A stretch of 50,232 nucleotides of DNA from Schlegelella_A sp035995885 (GCA_035995885.1 DASYKC010000084.1:1-50232); one strand, 5' to 3'; counted from the first letter of the stretch, positions 8,325-16,977 are shown. Translations and numbers: made by a program. The notes: generated from the sequence alone by a model not told the origin.

Positions 8325-9830
8325 ATGGACGTTCCGGTTCGCGAAGGCAGGGCCGCGGCATCGCCGCCGGCCGAAGCGACGATCGACCCGGCGCCGACCT
8401 TCGACCGGGCGCGCTTTCGCCGCCTCTTCGTCGCCGTCATGGTGCCGATGTTCCTCGCCGCGGTCGACCAGACGCTGCTCGCGACGGCGACGCCGGTGAT
8501 CAGCCGCGAGCTCGGCAGCCTGCGCGACACGTCGTGGCTCGCCGTCGCCTACCTGCTCGCGTCGGTGATCATGGTGCCCGTCTACGGGCGCCTAGGCGAT
8601 CGCTACGGCCGGCGCAAGGTGCTGTCGGTCGCGATCGTCGTCTTCGCGCTCGGCTCGCTCGCCTGCGGCGCGGCACCGACGCTCGGCCTGCTCATCGCCG
8701 CGCGCGTCGTCCAGGGCCTCGGCGGCGGCGGTCTGATGACGCTCTCGCAGGCGCTCATCGGCGAGGTCGTCGCGCCACGCCTGCGAGCGAGGAACCAGAG
8801 CTACTTCGCGATGATCTTCACCGCGGCGAGCGTCGGCGGGCCGGTGATCGGCGGCCTCGTCGTCCATCACGCCAGCTGGCGCTGGCTCTTCCTCGTCAAC
8901 CTGCCGCTCTGCGCGCTCGCAGTCTGGCGGCTGCGAACGATGGTCGGCGACGACCGCATCCATGTCGTTCCCGGCAAGCCCGACTGGATCGGAATCGTCC
9001 TGTTCGCGCTCACCGCCGCGACCGGCCTGATCTGGCTCTCGTCGGCCGGGCATCACTTCGCCTGGGCCTCGCCGACGAGCTTCGCGCTCGTCGCCGCCGC
9101 GCTCGCCTTCGGCATCGCCCTGGCGCGTGTCGAACGGCGCGCCGAGCGGCCGTTCCTGCCGTTCGAGCTGCTGTCGCTGCCCGCCGTGCGCTACGCCGTC
9201 CTCACGGTCATCGCCTTCGCCTCGGCGATGTTCGCGATGATCTTCTACCTGCCGGTCTACCTGCAGCTCGCGCTCCACTCCAATCCGGCCGAGTCGGGGC
9301 TGCTGCTGCTGCCGCTCACCGGCGGCATCGTCGGCGGCGCGGCGCTGACCGGGCGGATCATCGTCCGCACCGGCCGGCCGACCGCGATCCCGAGCATCGG
9401 CCTCGCCGTCGCCGCGCTCTCGCTCGTCGGCCTGGCGCTGCTGCCGCCGACCCGGCCGCTCCTGATCGGCCTCGAGATCACGACCGGCATCGGCCTCGGC
9501 TCGGTGATGTCGGTCATGCAGATCGTCACCCAGACGGCGGCCGGTCCGGCGCGCCTGGGCGCGGCGGCCTCGACCGTCTCGCTCGCGCGAACGCTCGGCT
9601 CGTCGATCGGCGCTTCGGCGTTCGGCGCGCTGATCTACGGCGTCATCGGCGGCTCGCCGATGCTGGCCGGCGCTCGCTCGGCGGCGGCCGACGCCCGCAT
9701 CACGCTCGCCTTTCACTTCGGCTTCTTCGCCGCGGCGGCGCTCTGTGCCGCGGCGGCCTGGGCGGCGAGCCGGGTGCCGACCCTGCGCTTCGACGGCGAG
9801 CAGACCGTCACGACACCGGCTGTCGAGTGA
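8325..9830 (+). CDS. MFS drug:proton antiporter, DHA2-type (14 TM)
   Basis: Inner-membrane efflux transporter of 501 residues. After a hydrophilic 35-residue N-terminus it shows many hydrophobic segments, consistent with 14 helices. Diagnostic pieces are MFLAAVDQTLLATATPVISREL (helix 1, DHA2-like; quoted in part), GRLGDRYGRRKVL (motif A loop), VVQGLGGGGLM (helix 4) and GGPVIGGLVVHHASWRW (motif C region at helix 5). The next genes encode an RND adaptor and pump, making this an efflux-rich segment. The substrate is unknown. ATG 8325 lies 15 bases after dut without a clear ribosome-binding site; a start slightly downstream is possible. Confidence 0.9.
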   Translation: MDVPVREGRAAASPPAEATIDPAPTFDRARFRRLFVAVMVPMFLAAVDQTLLATATPVISRELGSLRDTSWLAVAYLLASVIMVPVYGRLGDRYGRRKVLSVAIVVFALGSLACGAAPTLGLLIAARVVQGLGGGGLMTLSQALIGEVVAPRLRARNQSYFAMIFTAASVGGPVIGGLVVHHASWRWLFLVNLPLCALAVWRLRTMVGDDRIHVVPGKPDWIGIVLFALTAATGLIWLSSAGHHFAWASPTSFALVAAALAFGIALARVERRAERPFLPFELLSLPAVRYAVLTVIAFASAMFAMIFYLPVYLQLALHSNPAESGLLLLPLTGGIVGGAALTGRIIVRTGRPTAIPSIGLAVAALSLVGLALLPPTRPLLIGLEITTGIGLGSVMSVMQIVTQTAAGPARLGAAASTVSLARTLGSSIGASAFGALIYGVIGGSPMLAGARSAAADARITLAFHFGFFAAAALCAAAAWAASRVPTLRFDGEQTVTTPAVE

Positions 9831-9855
9831 CGGTTACGGGATGTTGGCAAGGCAT

Positions 9856-9861
9856 CACAAT
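9856..9861 (+). promoter_or_regulatory. -10-like hexamer before the RND adaptor
   Basis: CACAAT lies nine bases before the ATG at 9871, in the 40-base gap after the MFS gene. No Shine-Dalgarno intervenes. It may give the RND operon its own start. Confidence 0.3.
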
Positions 9862-9870
9862 CGCGGGCGC

Positions 9871-11145
9871 ATGAACAAGAAGGCGATGATCGGGCTGGCC
9901 ATTGCCGCGCTTCTTGTTGCGGCGGGAGGCTATGCGTGGCTTCGCGCCGGCGCAGGCGGCGAGGCAACGCTGGCCGGCGCCGCGCCGGGGTCGCCGGCAT
10001 CGGCCGCGCCGGGCCCGCCGGTCAGCGTCACGACGGTCGTCGTGCAGAAGCAGGATGTCGACGTGATCCTCGAGGCGACCGGCACCGTCATGGCGCTGAA
10101 CAGCGTCGACATCCGGCCGCAGATCGCGAGCGTGATCACGAAGGTGCAGATCAAGGAAGGCCAGTACGTCAACGCCGGCCAGCCTCTCTTCGTGCTCGAC
10201 GCGCGCAACGACGAGGTCAATGTCACCAAGGCGAAGGCGCAGCTCGCCAAGGACCAGGCGGCGCTCGCCGACGCCGAGCGCCAGCTCGCGCGCAGCAAGG
10301 ACCTGTTCGCGCAGAACTTCATCTCGCAGGGCGCTGTCGACACCAACCAGACGCTGGTCGACTCGGCGCGCGCCGTCGTCGCCGCCGACCGCGCCGCGAT
10401 CGAGTCGGCGCAGGTCGGCCTGTCGTACAACCGCATCGTCGCCCCCGCGGCCGGCCGTGCCGGTGCGATCAACGTCTTCGCCGGCAGCACCGTCCAGCCG
10501 GGCGGCAACGCGCTCGTGACGATCACCCAGCTCGATCCGATCGCCGTCGCCTTCAGCCTGCCGCAGCGCAATCTCGGCGACGCGCTGGCGACGATGCGCG
10601 CCGGCGGCGGCAAGGTCTCGGCGGTCCTGCCCGACAACGCCGGAGCGGTCGTCGGCAAGCTCCAGTTCGTCGACAACGTCGTCGACGCCGCGTCGGGAAC
10701 GGTGCGCGTCAAGGCCGAGTTCGCGAACAAGAACGAGCGCCTTTGGCCCGGCGCCTTCGTCACCATCCGCCTCGCCGTGCAGACGCTCAAGGGCGCGAGC
10801 GTGATTCCGCAGGCGGCGGTGATCCAGAGCCCGCGCGGCAAGATCGTCTACGTCGTCGACGATGGCGCAAAGGCATCGGCGCGACCGGTCGAGATCGCCT
10901 ACGCCAGCGGCGAGGAGGTCGCGGTGACCGGCGTCAAGCCGGGCGAGCGGATCGTCCTCGACGGCCGCCAGAACCTGCGTCCGGGCGCGACCGTGATCGA
11001 TCGGCCGGCCGACGGCGGCAGCCGCAGCCGGCGCGGCGCCGCGTCGGCCGTTTCGAACGGCGCGTCGGCTGCATCGGCGGCGGCGATGAGCGAGGCGGGT
11101 CGCGGCGCGGCGACGACGGCGACGCGGCCGGCGCCGGCCGTCTAG
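9871..11145 (+). CDS. RND efflux periplasmic adaptor (membrane fusion protein)
   Basis: A 424-residue HlyD/MdtA-type adaptor linking an inner-membrane RND pump to an outer-membrane channel. It begins with an uncleaved-anchor-type helix, MIGLAIAALLVAAGGYAWL. The lipoyl/barrel-sandwich halves are around VDIRPQIASVITKVQIKEGQ and NRIVAPAAGRAGAINVFAG, separated by an Ala/Gln/Lys-rich coiled-coil hairpin with KDLFAQNFISQGAVD. Beta-barrel (LDPIAVAFSLPQRNL) and membrane-proximal (PQAAVIQSPRGKIVYVV) domains follow. The last 60 residues are Ala/Ser/Arg-rich low complexity. ATG 9871 is preferred over an in-frame ATG at 9841 because the lysines before the helix suit an N-terminal anchor. RND gene follows after 34 bases. 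Confidence 0.93.
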   Translation: MNKKAMIGLAIAALLVAAGGYAWLRAGAGGEATLAGAAPGSPASAAPGPPVSVTTVVVQKQDVDVILEATGTVMALNSVDIRPQIASVITKVQIKEGQYVNAGQPLFVLDARNDEVNVTKAKAQLAKDQAALADAERQLARSKDLFAQNFISQGAVDTNQTLVDSARAVVAADRAAIESAQVGLSYNRIVAPAAGRAGAINVFAGSTVQPGGNALVTITQLDPIAVAFSLPQRNLGDALATMRAGGGKVSAVLPDNAGAVVGKLQFVDNVVDAASGTVRVKAEFANKNERLWPGAFVTIRLAVQTLKGASVIPQAAVIQSPRGKIVYVVDDGAKASARPVEIAYASGEEVAVTGVKPGERIVLDGRQNLRPGATVIDRPADGGSRSRRGAASAVSNGASAASAAAMSEAGRGAATTATRPAPAV

Positions 11146-11179
11146 CGCCGCGCAGACACCACCCGCCGGGCAGCAGGCC

Positions 11180-14100
11180 ATGAATCTTTCCGAGCTCTTC
11201 ATCCGCCGGCCGGTGCTGACGATCCTGCTCAACGCGGCGATCGTCGTCGCCGGCACGATCGCCTTCAACAAGATCCCGGTGGCGGCGCTGCCGAGCTACA
11301 ACACGCCGGTCATCAACGTCTCGGCGCAGCTGCCCGGCGCGAGCCCCGAGACGATGGCGACCTCGGTCGCGCTCCAGCTCGAGAAGCAGTTCCAGACGAT
11401 TCCCGGCCTGGCCGTCATCAGCTCGAGCAACACGCTCGGCGTGACCTCGGTGACGCTCGAGTTCGACCAGGGCCGCGACATCGACGCCGCGTCGGTCGAC
11501 GTGCAGGCGGCGCTGCTGCGCGCGGCGCGCCAGCTGCCGGTCGAGATGACGGTGCCGCCGGCGTACCGCAAGGTCAACCCGGCCGACGCGCCGGTGCTGC
11601 TGCTGGCGCTGACCTCGCCGTCGATCAGCCTCTCCGACCTCAACGACTTCGCCGAGCACCTGATCTCGCCGACGCTGTCGACGCTCGACGGCGTCGCCCA
11701 GGTCAACGTCTTCGGCCAGAAGCGCTTCGCGGTGCGCGTTCGCGTCCAGCCCGACGCGCTCGCGGCGCGCAACATCAGCCTCGACGAGCTGACCAAGGCG
11801 CTCGCCGCGGCCAACGCCAACACCCCCGTCGGCACGCTCGAGGGACCGTCGCAGACGCTGACCCTGCAGGCCAACCGGCAGCTGCGCAACGCCGCCGAGT
11901 TCGCCGAGCTGATCGTCAGCAGCAAGGGCGGCAACACGGTGCGCCTCAAGGACGTCGCCGCCGTCGAGGACAGCTTCGAGACGGTCAAGACCGCGGCGAC
12001 CTTCAACGGCGAGAACTCGATCACCCTGGCGGTCCTGCGCCAGCCCGACGCCAATACCGTCAAGGTCGTCGACGCCGTGCGCGCCTCGCTGGCGGGCTTT
12101 CAGTCGCAGCTGCCGCAGTCGGTGCGGATCAACGCCGTCAACGACCGCTCGGTCTCGATCCGCGCCGCCCTGCACGACGTGACGCTGACGATGGTCGGCA
12201 CGATCGTCCTGGTCGTCCTCGTCATCTTCCTGTTCCTGCGCCGCTTCGTCGCGACCGCGATCCCGACCCTGTCGCTGCCGGTCTCGCTGGTCGGCGCGGT
12301 GTCGCTGCTCTGGGCCTTCGGCTACACGATCGACAACATCTCGCTGCTCGGCCTGACGCTCGCCGTCGGCCTGGTCGTCGACGACGCGATCGTCATGCTC
12401 GAGAACATCATGCGCCACGTCGAGGAGGGCGTGCCGCCGTTCCAGGCGGCGCTGCGCGGCTCGCGCGAGGTCGGCTTCACCATCATCTCGATCTCGAGCT
12501 CGCTGGTCGCCGTCTTCATCCCGATCTTCTTCATGCCGGGCGTGATCGGCCTCCTGTTCCACGAGTTCGCGGTGATCGTCGCCCTCGCCATCGTCGCCTC
12601 GGCGTTCGTCTCGCTGACGCTGGTGCCGATGCTGGCGAGCCGCTTTCTCAGCGACGAGGCGCACAAGAAGCGGCCGGGTGCCATCGTCCGCGCCTTCGAG
12701 CACGGCTTCAACGCGATGCTCTCGGGCTATACGCGCTCGCTCGACGTCGCTCTGCACCATCGCGGCATCGTCCTCGGCGTCGCCGTGCTGACCTTCGCCG
12801 CGACGGCATGGCTGTTCGTGACGATCCCGAAGGGCTTCTTCCCCGAGGAAGACATCGGCCAGATCAGCATCTCGACCGAAGCCGCCGAGGACATCTCGTT
12901 CCCGGCGATGGTGAGGCTGCAGGCGCGCGTCGCCGACGTCCTGCGCAACGACCCGGCGGTGGCGACCGTCAACTCCTTCAACGGCGCCGGCGGCTCGGGC
13001 GGCTCGCAGAACGTCGGCCGGATGTTCATCAACCTCAAGCCGCGCAGCGAGCGGCCGGCGATGAAGCAGGTGGTCGAGAACCTGCGCAAGAAGATGCGCG
13101 AGGTGCCGGGCATCAGCGTCTACATGCGGCCGATCCAGAACCTGCAGCTCGGCGGCCGCCAGAGCAAGGCGCAGTACCAGTACATCCTGCAGAGCGTGCA
13201 GGCCGGCGAACTCAACGACTGGGCGCTGCGCCTGCAGGAGCCGCTGCGCGCCGACCCGATGTTCCGCGACGTCACGAGCGACTCGCAGCTGAAGGGCCTG
13301 CAGGCGTCGCTGAAGATCGATCGCGACCGCGCCAACACGATGGGCGTCTCGATCGACGCGGTTCGTTCCGCGCTCTACAGCGCCTTCGGCGAGCGCCAGG
13401 TCTCGACGATCTACACCGCCGTCGACAGCTACCAGGTGATCATGGAGGTCGCGCCCGGCGCCAAGCAGGACGAGAGCGCGTTCAACAACATCTACGTCCG
13501 CTCGTCGACCGGCGCGCTGGTGCCGCTGTCGAGCTTCGCGACGGTGCAGCGCTCGATCGGCCCGACCTCGATCAACCACGTCGGCCAGCTCCAGGCGGTG
13601 ACGGTGTCGTTCAACCTCGCGCCCGGCACGGCGCTCGGCGACGCGACCGGGAAGATCGAGAAATACCGCGACCAGATCCGCATGCCGGCGTCGATCATCA
13701 CGAGCTACGGCGGCGATGCCGCGGTGTTCAAGAGCTCGCAGGGCAGCCAGCTGATCCTGATCGTCTCGGCGCTGCTCGTCATCTACGTCCTGCTCGGCGT
13801 CCTCTACGAGAGCTACGTCCATCCGCTGACGATCCTCGCCGGCCTGCCGTCGGCGGCGGTCGGCGCGCTGTTGACGCTCAAGCTCTTCGACCAAGACCTG
13901 ACGCTGATCGCGACGATCGGCATCCTGCTGCTGATCGGCATCGTCAAGAAGAACGCGATCATGATGATCGACTTCGCCCTCGACGCGCAGCGCCATCAGG
14001 GCATGGCGCCGGCCGATGCCATCCGCGAGGCCTGCGTGCTGCGCTTCCGGCCGATCATGATGACGACGCTCGCCGCGCTGATGGGCGCGCTGCCGATCGC

Positions 14101-14308
14101 GCTCGGCATCGGCGCCGGCGCCGAGCTGCGCCAGCCGCTCGGCCTCGCGGTCGTCGGCGGGCTCGTCTTCTCGCAGGCGATCACGCTCTACATCACGCCG
14201 GTGATCTACCTCGCGCTCGATCGCTTCAGCGGCAAGGGACCGGTGCAGACGCCCGAGATCAAGGCCGAAGCGGCCCACGCGCCGGCGACATCGGCGACGG
14301 CGAGCTAG
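11180..14308 (+). CDS. RND multidrug efflux pump (HAE1, MdtB/MdtC-like)
   Basis: Proton-driven trimeric inner-membrane pump of 1042 residues, the standard RND length. It starts MNLSELFIRRPVLTILLN (helix 1). The first periplasmic half contains ALPSYNTPVINVSAQLPGAS, close to the MdtB/C-type rather than the AcrB-type sequence. The proton-relay helix 4 is visible as GLTLAVGLVVDDAIVMLEN, with the paired Asp residues. A second half repeats the fold, ending with IGIVKKNAIMMIDFAL (helix 10) and FRPIMMTTLAALMGALP. A weak ribosome-binding site (CAGG) precedes the ATG. There is no TolC-type gene downstream, so the outer-membrane partner is encoded elsewhere. Substrates unknown. Confidence 0.95.
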   Translation: MNLSELFIRRPVLTILLNAAIVVAGTIAFNKIPVAALPSYNTPVINVSAQLPGASPETMATSVALQLEKQFQTIPGLAVISSSNTLGVTSVTLEFDQGRDIDAASVDVQAALLRAARQLPVEMTVPPAYRKVNPADAPVLLLALTSPSISLSDLNDFAEHLISPTLSTLDGVAQVNVFGQKRFAVRVRVQPDALAARNISLDELTKALAAANANTPVGTLEGPSQTLTLQANRQLRNAAEFAELIVSSKGGNTVRLKDVAAVEDSFETVKTAATFNGENSITLAVLRQPDANTVKVVDAVRASLAGFQSQLPQSVRINAVNDRSVSIRAALHDVTLTMVGTIVLVVLVIFLFLRRFVATAIPTLSLPVSLVGAVSLLWAFGYTIDNISLLGLTLAVGLVVDDAIVMLENIMRHVEEGVPPFQAALRGSREVGFTIISISSSLVAVFIPIFFMPGVIGLLFHEFAVIVALAIVASAFVSLTLVPMLASRFLSDEAHKKRPGAIVRAFEHGFNAMLSGYTRSLDVALHHRGIVLGVAVLTFAATAWLFVTIPKGFFPEEDIGQISISTEAAEDISFPAMVRLQARVADVLRNDPAVATVNSFNGAGGSGGSQNVGRMFINLKPRSERPAMKQVVENLRKKMREVPGISVYMRPIQNLQLGGRQSKAQYQYILQSVQAGELNDWALRLQEPLRADPMFRDVTSDSQLKGLQASLKIDRDRANTMGVSIDAVRSALYSAFGERQVSTIYTAVDSYQVIMEVAPGAKQDESAFNNIYVRSSTGALVPLSSFATVQRSIGPTSINHVGQLQAVTVSFNLAPGTALGDATGKIEKYRDQIRMPASIITSYGGDAAVFKSSQGSQLILIVSALLVIYVLLGVLYESYVHPLTILAGLPSAAVGALLTLKLFDQDLTLIATIGILLLIGIVKKNAIMMIDFALDAQRHQGMAPADAIREACVLRFRPIMMTTLAALMGALPIALGIGAGAELRQPLGLAVVGGLVFSQAITLYITPVIYLALDRFSGKGPVQTPEIKAEAAHAPATSATAS

Positions 14309-14330
14309 ATCGGCGACGCAGAGGCCGGGG

Positions 14331-14353
14331 CGGCGCGCACCGGCGCCGCGCCG
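14331..14353. terminator. GC-rich hairpin between convergent genes
   Basis: CGGCGCG at 14331-14337 can pair with CGCGCCG at 14347-14353 across a nine-base loop, in the 48-base gap between the convergent RND and FKBP stops. There is no T-tract, so this is at best a weak or Rho-assisted terminator. Confidence 0.3.
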
Positions 14354-14356
14354 CGA

Positions 14357-14881
14357 TCAGTGCAGGTGAGGCCCGGGCGATGCCGCGGCGAGAACGCTGA
14401 GGCCGGGGCCGGCGACGCTGCCGGCCTCGATCTCGGCTTCGCTCGCTTCGCGCACGTCGCGAACGACGAGCGCGAGGCGCAAGGCGATTCCGGCGAGCGG
14501 ATGGTTGCCGTCGAGGACGACGTGATCCGGGTAGACCTCGGTCACGGTGTAGATCGCGTCCTCGGGCATGTCGGCGGTGGCGGCGCCGGGCGGCGGGCCC
14601 TCGAACTGCATGCCGGGCTCGACGACGCCTTCCGGAAAGATCGCGCACGACTCGAAGAAGACGAGCTGCGGGTCGTACTCGCCGAACGCATGCTCGGGCT
14701 CGAGGTGCAGCGTCGTCTCGAAGCCGACTTCCTGGCCTTCGAGCGCCTCCTCGACCTTGGCGAGGAGGTCGTCGCCGCCGAACAAGAACTCGACCGGCTC
14801 GCTCAGCTCGTCGATCTCGCTGCCCTGCGCATCGGCGAGTCGCCAGGTCAGGCTGACGACGCAGGGGGCGACGATTTCCAT
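14357..14881 (-). CDS. SlyD-type FKBP peptidyl-prolyl isomerase
   Basis: A 174-residue FKBP-family prolyl isomerase/chaperone. The catalytic FKBP half is split by the inserted flap domain as in SlyD: EFLFGGDDLLAKVEEALEG, then GFETTLHLEPEHAFGEYDP (insert), then DHVVLDGNHPLAGIALRL closing the FKBP fold. It lacks the His/Cys-rich metal-binding tail of E. coli SlyD; the C-terminus is short and Ala/Gly-rich. ATG at 14879-14881 is the first sensible start (MEIVAPCVVSLTWRL). That start is only 24 bases from the divergent oxygenase start. Cytoplasmic; folding of nascent proteins is the likely role. Confidence 0.92.
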   Translation of the reverse strand: MEIVAPCVVSLTWRLADAQGSEIDELSEPVEFLFGGDDLLAKVEEALEGQEVGFETTLHLEPEHAFGEYDPQLVFFESCAIFPEGVVEPGMQFEGPPPGAATADMPEDAIYTVTEVYPDHVVLDGNHPLAGIALRLALVVRDVREASEAEIEAGSVAGPGLSVLAAASPGPHLH

Positions 14882-14894
14882 CGAATGATCATCG

Positions 14895-14900
14895 CACAAT
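14895..14900 (+). promoter_or_regulatory. -10-like hexamer before the ribosomal oxygenase
   Basis: CACAAT ends five bases before the ATG at 14906, inside a 24-base gap between divergent start codons. The expected +1 falls on or beside the A of the start codon. Any -35 would lie inside the divergent FKBP gene. Confidence 0.4.
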
Positions 14901-14905
14901 GAGGC

Positions 14906-16066
14906 ATGGACCCTGACTCGCCCATGGCCTTGCTCGGCGGTCTGTCGGCCTCGACTTTCATGCGCCGCCACTGGCAGAAGAAGCCGCTTCTGGTGAGGGC
15001 CGCCGCGCCGGGCGCGCTGGCCGACGTCGACCGCTCGTGCCTGTTCGCGCTGGCGGCGCGCGACGACGTCGAAGCGCGCCTCGTCGTGCGCGCCGGCGCG
15101 CGCTGGTCCGTGCGTCAAGGGCCGTTGTCGCGGCGTGCCTTGCCGGCGCTGGCGACGCCGGCCTGGACGCTGCTGGTCCAGGGCCTGGACCTCCACGACG
15201 ACGCGGCGCACCGGCTGCTCGGGCGCTTCCGCTTCGTCGCCGATGCGCGCCTCGACGACGTCATGTGCTCTTACGCGAGCGACGGCGGCGGCGTCGGGCC
15301 GCATGTCGATTCGTATGACGTGTTCCTGCTGCAGACGTCGGGCCGCAGGCGCTGGCGCATCGGCCGCGCGACCAAGGCGCGCCTGCGCGACGACGTGCCG
15401 CTGAAGATGCTCGCCGACTTCCATCCGAGCGAGGAGTGGCTGCTCGAGCCGGGCGACATGCTTTATCTGCCACCGGGCTGGGGCCACGACGGCGTCGCCG
15501 TCGGCGCCTGCATCACGGCGTCGATCGGCTTTCGCGCGCCGCTTGCCGCCGAGCTCGGCGCCGACGTCGCGCAGCGACTCGCCGACGCCGCGCGCGACGG
15601 GCTGGAGGCGGCGGCCGGCGAGCACCGCTATCGCGATGCCGGCGCCCCGGCGGCCGATCGGCCGGCACGCATTCCCGAGTCGCTGCAGCGCTTCAGCGAC
15701 GCCGCCGTCGCGCGCCTGCTCGTCGATCGCATCGGCCGGTCGAGGGCGCTCGGCGAGACCTTGAGCGAGCCGAAGCCCGGCACGTGGTTCGAGCGAACGA
15801 GGCCGCAGCCGGCGCCGGCCGGGGCGGTCGCCCTCGATCGCCGCACCCGCATGCTCTACGACGACCGCTTCGTCTTCGTCAACGGCGAGTCCTATCGCGC
15901 CGGTGGACGCGATGCGACGCTGATGCGCCGCCTGGCCGATGCGCGCCGCCTCGATGCCAAAAGCGTCACTGGCGCCAGCGGCGCCGCGCGGCAATTGCTG
16001 GCAGAGTGGCTGAGCGCCGGCTGGTGCGTGCCGGCATCCCGACCCTGCGACGAGGAAACGACATGA
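14906..16066 (+). CDS. roxA: Ribosomal protein uL16 arginine hydroxylase (RoxA/YcfD-type cupin)
   Basis: 2-oxoglutarate/Fe(II)-dependent JmjC-type oxygenase; the E. coli homologue YcfD hydroxylates an arginine of ribosomal protein L16. The product has 386 residues, close to the family length. The N-terminus FMRRHWQKKPLLVRAA is a hallmark. Iron ligands are visible as HVD in GVGPHVDSYDVF (about residues 132-143) and the distal His in YLPPGWGHDGVA (about 189-200). A C-terminal winged-helix-like domain follows with LYDDRFVFVNGESYRAGG. The stop overlaps the next start as ATGA. Cytoplasmic; modifies ribosomes during assembly. Confidence 0.93.
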   Translation: MDPDSPMALLGGLSASTFMRRHWQKKPLLVRAAAPGALADVDRSCLFALAARDDVEARLVVRAGARWSVRQGPLSRRALPALATPAWTLLVQGLDLHDDAAHRLLGRFRFVADARLDDVMCSYASDGGGVGPHVDSYDVFLLQTSGRRRWRIGRATKARLRDDVPLKMLADFHPSEEWLLEPGDMLYLPPGWGHDGVAVGACITASIGFRAPLAAELGADVAQRLADAARDGLEAAAGEHRYRDAGAPAADRPARIPESLQRFSDAAVARLLVDRIGRSRALGETLSEPKPGTWFERTRPQPAPAGAVALDRRTRMLYDDRFVFVNGESYRAGGRDATLMRRLADARRLDAKSVTGASGAARQLLAEWLSAGWCVPASRPCDEETT

Positions 16067-16551
16067 GCCCCGACAGCATCGTTCCGATCGGCTCGCGCGC
16101 CGAGTTCTGCGACGCCGTGCGCGCCGCCTTGGCGCTCGCCGAGCAGGGCGGCGCGGGCGAGATCATTCTGGTCGATCCGAACTTCGCCGACTGGCCGCTC
16201 AACGAGCGGACGGTGATCGAGACGCTGTCGCACTGGGTCGACTCGCGCCGGGTCCTGGTCGTACTCGCGCACAGCTTCGACGAGCTCGCGCGGCGCCAGC
16301 TCCGCTTCGTCGAGTGGCGGCGGCAGTGGGCGCACGTCGTGCAATGCCGCAACGATCCCGAGCTCGAGGCCGAGCAGATTCCGACCTTGTTGCTGGTGCC
16401 GGGACACACCTGCATCCGCGTCCTCGATCGCGTCCGCTGCCGCGGCACCATGTCGAATCGACCGGTCGAATTGACCGAGTGCCGGGAAATCGTTGACGCG
16501 CTTTTGCAACGAACCGTCGAAGCGTTTCCCGTGACGACGCTGGGCCTCTAG
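16063..16551 (+). CDS. Conserved protein of unknown function downstream of roxA
   Basis: A 162-residue protein without signal peptide or membrane helix. The sequence alternates hydrophobic strands and helices: GEIILVDPNFADWPLNERTV, then RVLVVLAHSFDELARRQLRF, then PTLLLVPGHTCIRVLDRVR. I do not recognise a characterised family; it resembles conserved betaproteobacterial proteins found beside ycfD-like genes, and the beta-alpha pattern is loosely like one half of a PLD-type fold without its HKD motif. ATG 16063 overlaps the roxA stop as ATGA, implying translational coupling and possibly a ribosome- or oxygenase-linked role (inference). Confidence 0.8.
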   Translation: MSPDSIVPIGSRAEFCDAVRAALALAEQGGAGEIILVDPNFADWPLNERTVIETLSHWVDSRRVLVVLAHSFDELARRQLRFVEWRRQWAHVVQCRNDPELEAEQIPTLLLVPGHTCIRVLDRVRCRGTMSNRPVELTECREIVDALLQRTVEAFPVTTLGL

Positions 16552-16570
16552 GGAAAGCACCTAAGACGCC

Positions 16571-16576
16571 TATAAT
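16571..16576 (+). promoter_or_regulatory. Consensus -10 box for the small lipoprotein gene
   Basis: A perfect TATAAT sits 20 bases after the preceding stop, in a notably AT-richer gap. No strong -35 is seen at 17 bases (the sequence there is CTCTAG-like). Transcription from about 16583 would give a leader of about 110 bases. Confidence 0.6.
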
Positions 16577-16582
16577 CGTTGG

Positions 16583-16692
16583 TTAGGCACTGGAAATGCT
16601 CGAGCTTTCCTTGTCTTGCAGACGATGGGGCTCCTCCAAAGAGGGTTCCCACAATTATCGGTAATTGTCCGAACTTAAAATCGAGGAGAAAC
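16583..16692 (+). other. Structured 5' leader of the small lipoprotein mRNA
   Basis: The predicted leader has two clear inverted repeats. One is GGAAA...TTTCC flanking the palindrome GCTCGAGC near 16591-16610; the other is ACAATTA/TAATTGT around a TCGG loop at 16651-16668. A strong ribosome-binding site GAGGAG (about 16682-16687) precedes the ATG. Structure plus length suggests post-transcriptional control, but no known riboswitch class is recognised. Confidence 0.45.
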
Positions 16693-16959
16693 ATGAAAAC
16701 CGCATTGCTGATGGTGACCCTGGCCGCCGCCGTTTCGTTCGCTGCCTGCAGCAAGAAGGAAGAGACGACGACCACGACTACCCCCGCCGCGACTCCGTCG
16801 ACGTCGACCACCGTCGTGACCACGCCTTCCACCGATTCCAGCGCCTCGTCGGCGATGGGTGCATCGATGGCCGCTTCGTCGGCCGCCGCGTCGGCGATGG
16901 ATGCCGCCTCTTCCGCGAACACGGCTGCCTCGGCGGCCATGGGCGCTGCGTCGAAGTAA
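16693..16959 (+). CDS. Small Ala/Ser/Thr-rich lipoprotein
   Basis: An 88-residue predicted lipoprotein. The signal peptide MKTALLMVTLAAAVSFAAC ends with a lipobox whose Cys is residue 19, followed by SKKEE (Ser at +2 favours the outer membrane). The mature part is low complexity: a run of Thr with Pro, then Ala/Ser/Met-rich helix-prone repeats such as SSAMGASMAASSAAASAMDA, somewhat like small Lpp-type or entericidin-like surface lipoproteins. No enzymatic motif. It has a good ribosome-binding site, its own consensus -10 and a strong terminator, so it is a single-gene and probably highly expressed unit. Function unknown. Confidence 0.88.
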   Translation: MKTALLMVTLAAAVSFAACSKKEETTTTTTPAATPSTSTTVVTTPSTDSSASSAMGASMAASSAAASAMDAASSANTAASAAMGAASK

Positions 16960-16977
16960 GCAGGTCCCCGACCCCGT

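Noticed and set aside
10934..14278. 1114-codon open frame on the minus strand
   Set aside because: Antisense to the RND pump, low-complexity Arg/Asp/Leu-rich translation.
14882..15994. N-terminal extension of the FKBP gene on the minus strand
   Set aside because: It is antisense to roxA; the conserved FKBP fold starts at 14881.
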